This document shows positions 63,350-64,000 of a stretch of 64,000 nucleotides of DNA, one piece after another. Position numbers and translations under genes: made by a program. The stretch covers positions 1 to 64,000 of the forward strand of contig NZ_JAUCZC010000015.1 of NCBI RefSeq assembly GCF_030373265.1, given 5' to 3'. A model generated the notes under the pieces. It ran no database searches. It was not told where the DNA came from and saw nothing but the letters and a program-made list of their open reading frames with translations. The DNA comes from Blastomonas sp. (GTDB lineage Bacteria > Pseudomonadota > Alphaproteobacteria > Sphingomonadales > Sphingomonadaceae). Numbering within the stretch: the first letter of the stretch is position 1; each line of letters starts with the position of its first letter.

Positions 63350-64000
63350 TCATCCGACTGAACCTTCGAGACTGATCCCCAGCAGCTTCTGCGCCTCGAC
63401 CGCGAACTCCATCGGCAGCTGCTTGAGCACTTCGCGCGCAAAACCGTTGACGATCAGCGCCACCGCTTCTTCGGCGCTCAGCCCGCGCTGCATCGCGTAG
63501 AACAATTGATCGTCGCTGATCTTGCTGGTCGTCGCCTCATGCTCGATCTGCGCGCTAGGATTGCGCACCTCGATATACGGCACGGTGTGCGCGCCGCACT
63601 GGTCGCCGAGCAGCAGCGAATCGCACTGGGTGAAGTTGCGCACGCCTTCCGCGCCCGGCGCGACGCGCACCAGTCCGCGATAGGTGTTGTTGCTGCGTCC
63701 CGCGCTGATCCCCTTCGACACGATCGTCGAGCGCGACCCCTTGCCGTTGTGGATCATCTTGGTGCCGGTATCGGCCTGCTGGTAATTGTTGGTCACCGCG
63801 ACCGAGTAGAACTCGCCCACGCTGTCCTCGCCATTGAGCACGCACGACGGATATTTCCACGTCACGGCAGACCCGGTTTCAACCTGCGTCCAGCTGATCT
63901 TGGAGCGCGCGCCCTGCGCCAGCCCACGCTTGGTGACGAAATTGTAGATCCCGCCCTTGCCCTCGGCGTCGCCGGGGTACCAGTTCTGCACGGTCGAGTA
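63350..64000 (-). CDS. sufB: FeS cluster assembly protein SufB, 3' part
   Basis: This is the C-terminal part of SufB, the cluster-assembly core of SufBC2D. The frame is open to the window edge, with [62 protein letters not shown] and the cluster-linked [21 protein letters not shown]. It ends with the conserved [13 protein letters not shown]-type tail. The 5' part and any Rrf2-type regulator lie outside the window. Confidence 0.95.
   Translation of the reverse strand, partial: YSTVQNWYPGDAEGKGGIYNFVTKRGLAQGARSKISWTQVETGSAVTWKYPSCVLNGEDSVGEFYSVAVTNNYQQADTGTKMIHNGKGSRSTIVSKGISAGRSNNTYRGLVRVAPGAEGVRNFTQCDSLLLGDQCGAHTVPYIEVRNPSAQIEHEATTSKISDDQLFYAMQRGLSAEEAVALIVNGFAREVLKQLPMEFAVEAQKLLGISLEGSVG

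Overview
The window is a 64 kb piece of a GC-rich alphaproteobacterial chromosome, most likely from a sphingomonad (order Sphingomonadales; a Blastomonas-, Sphingopyxis- or Sphingomonas-like genome, genus not resolved). The evidence is the codon use, the gene order of the suf and rib clusters, a TonB-dependent receptor of sphingomonad type, RibBX in place of RibBA, and several families of short GC-rich intergenic inverted repeats. Genes are dense, many overlap by 4 bp, and no tRNA, rRNA or CRISPR array was seen.

Layout. 1-3.5 kb: end of dapB, an M48 protease, nth and a lipoprotein. 3.5-5.3 kb: a small AT-rich foreign patch with one 72-codon membrane protein gene and a complete IS5-family insertion sequence that landed exactly in the stop codon of that gene. 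5.3-13.4 kb: housekeeping and small enzymes (PhnA-like protein, DoxX-like protein, acyltransferase, nadA, MBL hydrolase, a BlaI/M56 two-gene sensor unit, alpha/beta hydrolase, VOC protein, WrbA). 13.4-18.8 kb: an IclR-controlled unit with a TonB receptor, a class III CoA-transferase and a citryl-CoA-lyase-like enzyme; the two promoters carry the same pair of TTCG-N5-CGAA palindromes. 18.8-25.8 kb: mtgA, a DUF192 protein, recX, a fatty acyl-AMP ligase, two unknown membrane proteins and a hybrid histidine kinase. 26-29.8 kb: TelA/XpaC/DUF4198 and small proteins. 29.8-34.3 kb: transporters, a glycosyltransferase-like protein, a GST and ribH. 34.3-37.9 kb: an Mla-type lipid transport operon. 38-42.4 kb: a HAD phosphatase, an M24 peptidase, tyrA/tyrC and hisC.

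42.8-55.9 kb holds the most unusual locus: three overlapping genes for a two-partner secretion transporter (TpsB), a 2738-residue glycine-rich exoprotein (TpsA) and an exported CHAT-domain caspase-like protein with both catalytic residues. Gene order and overlap argue that the protease works with the secreted filament. 55.9-59.3 kb is a riboflavin cluster (ribD, ribE, ribBX) in which RibBX carries an extra N-terminal helix-turn-helix segment and a palindrome sits just upstream. 59.3-64 kb is the suf iron-sulfur operon on the minus strand (sufB, C, D, S, T, A), with repeat elements in both of its large internal gaps.

No search or alignment could be run; family names rest on motifs and overall sequence character read by eye. 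Functions of the TpsA/CHAT locus and of the IclR unit are inferred from context only.
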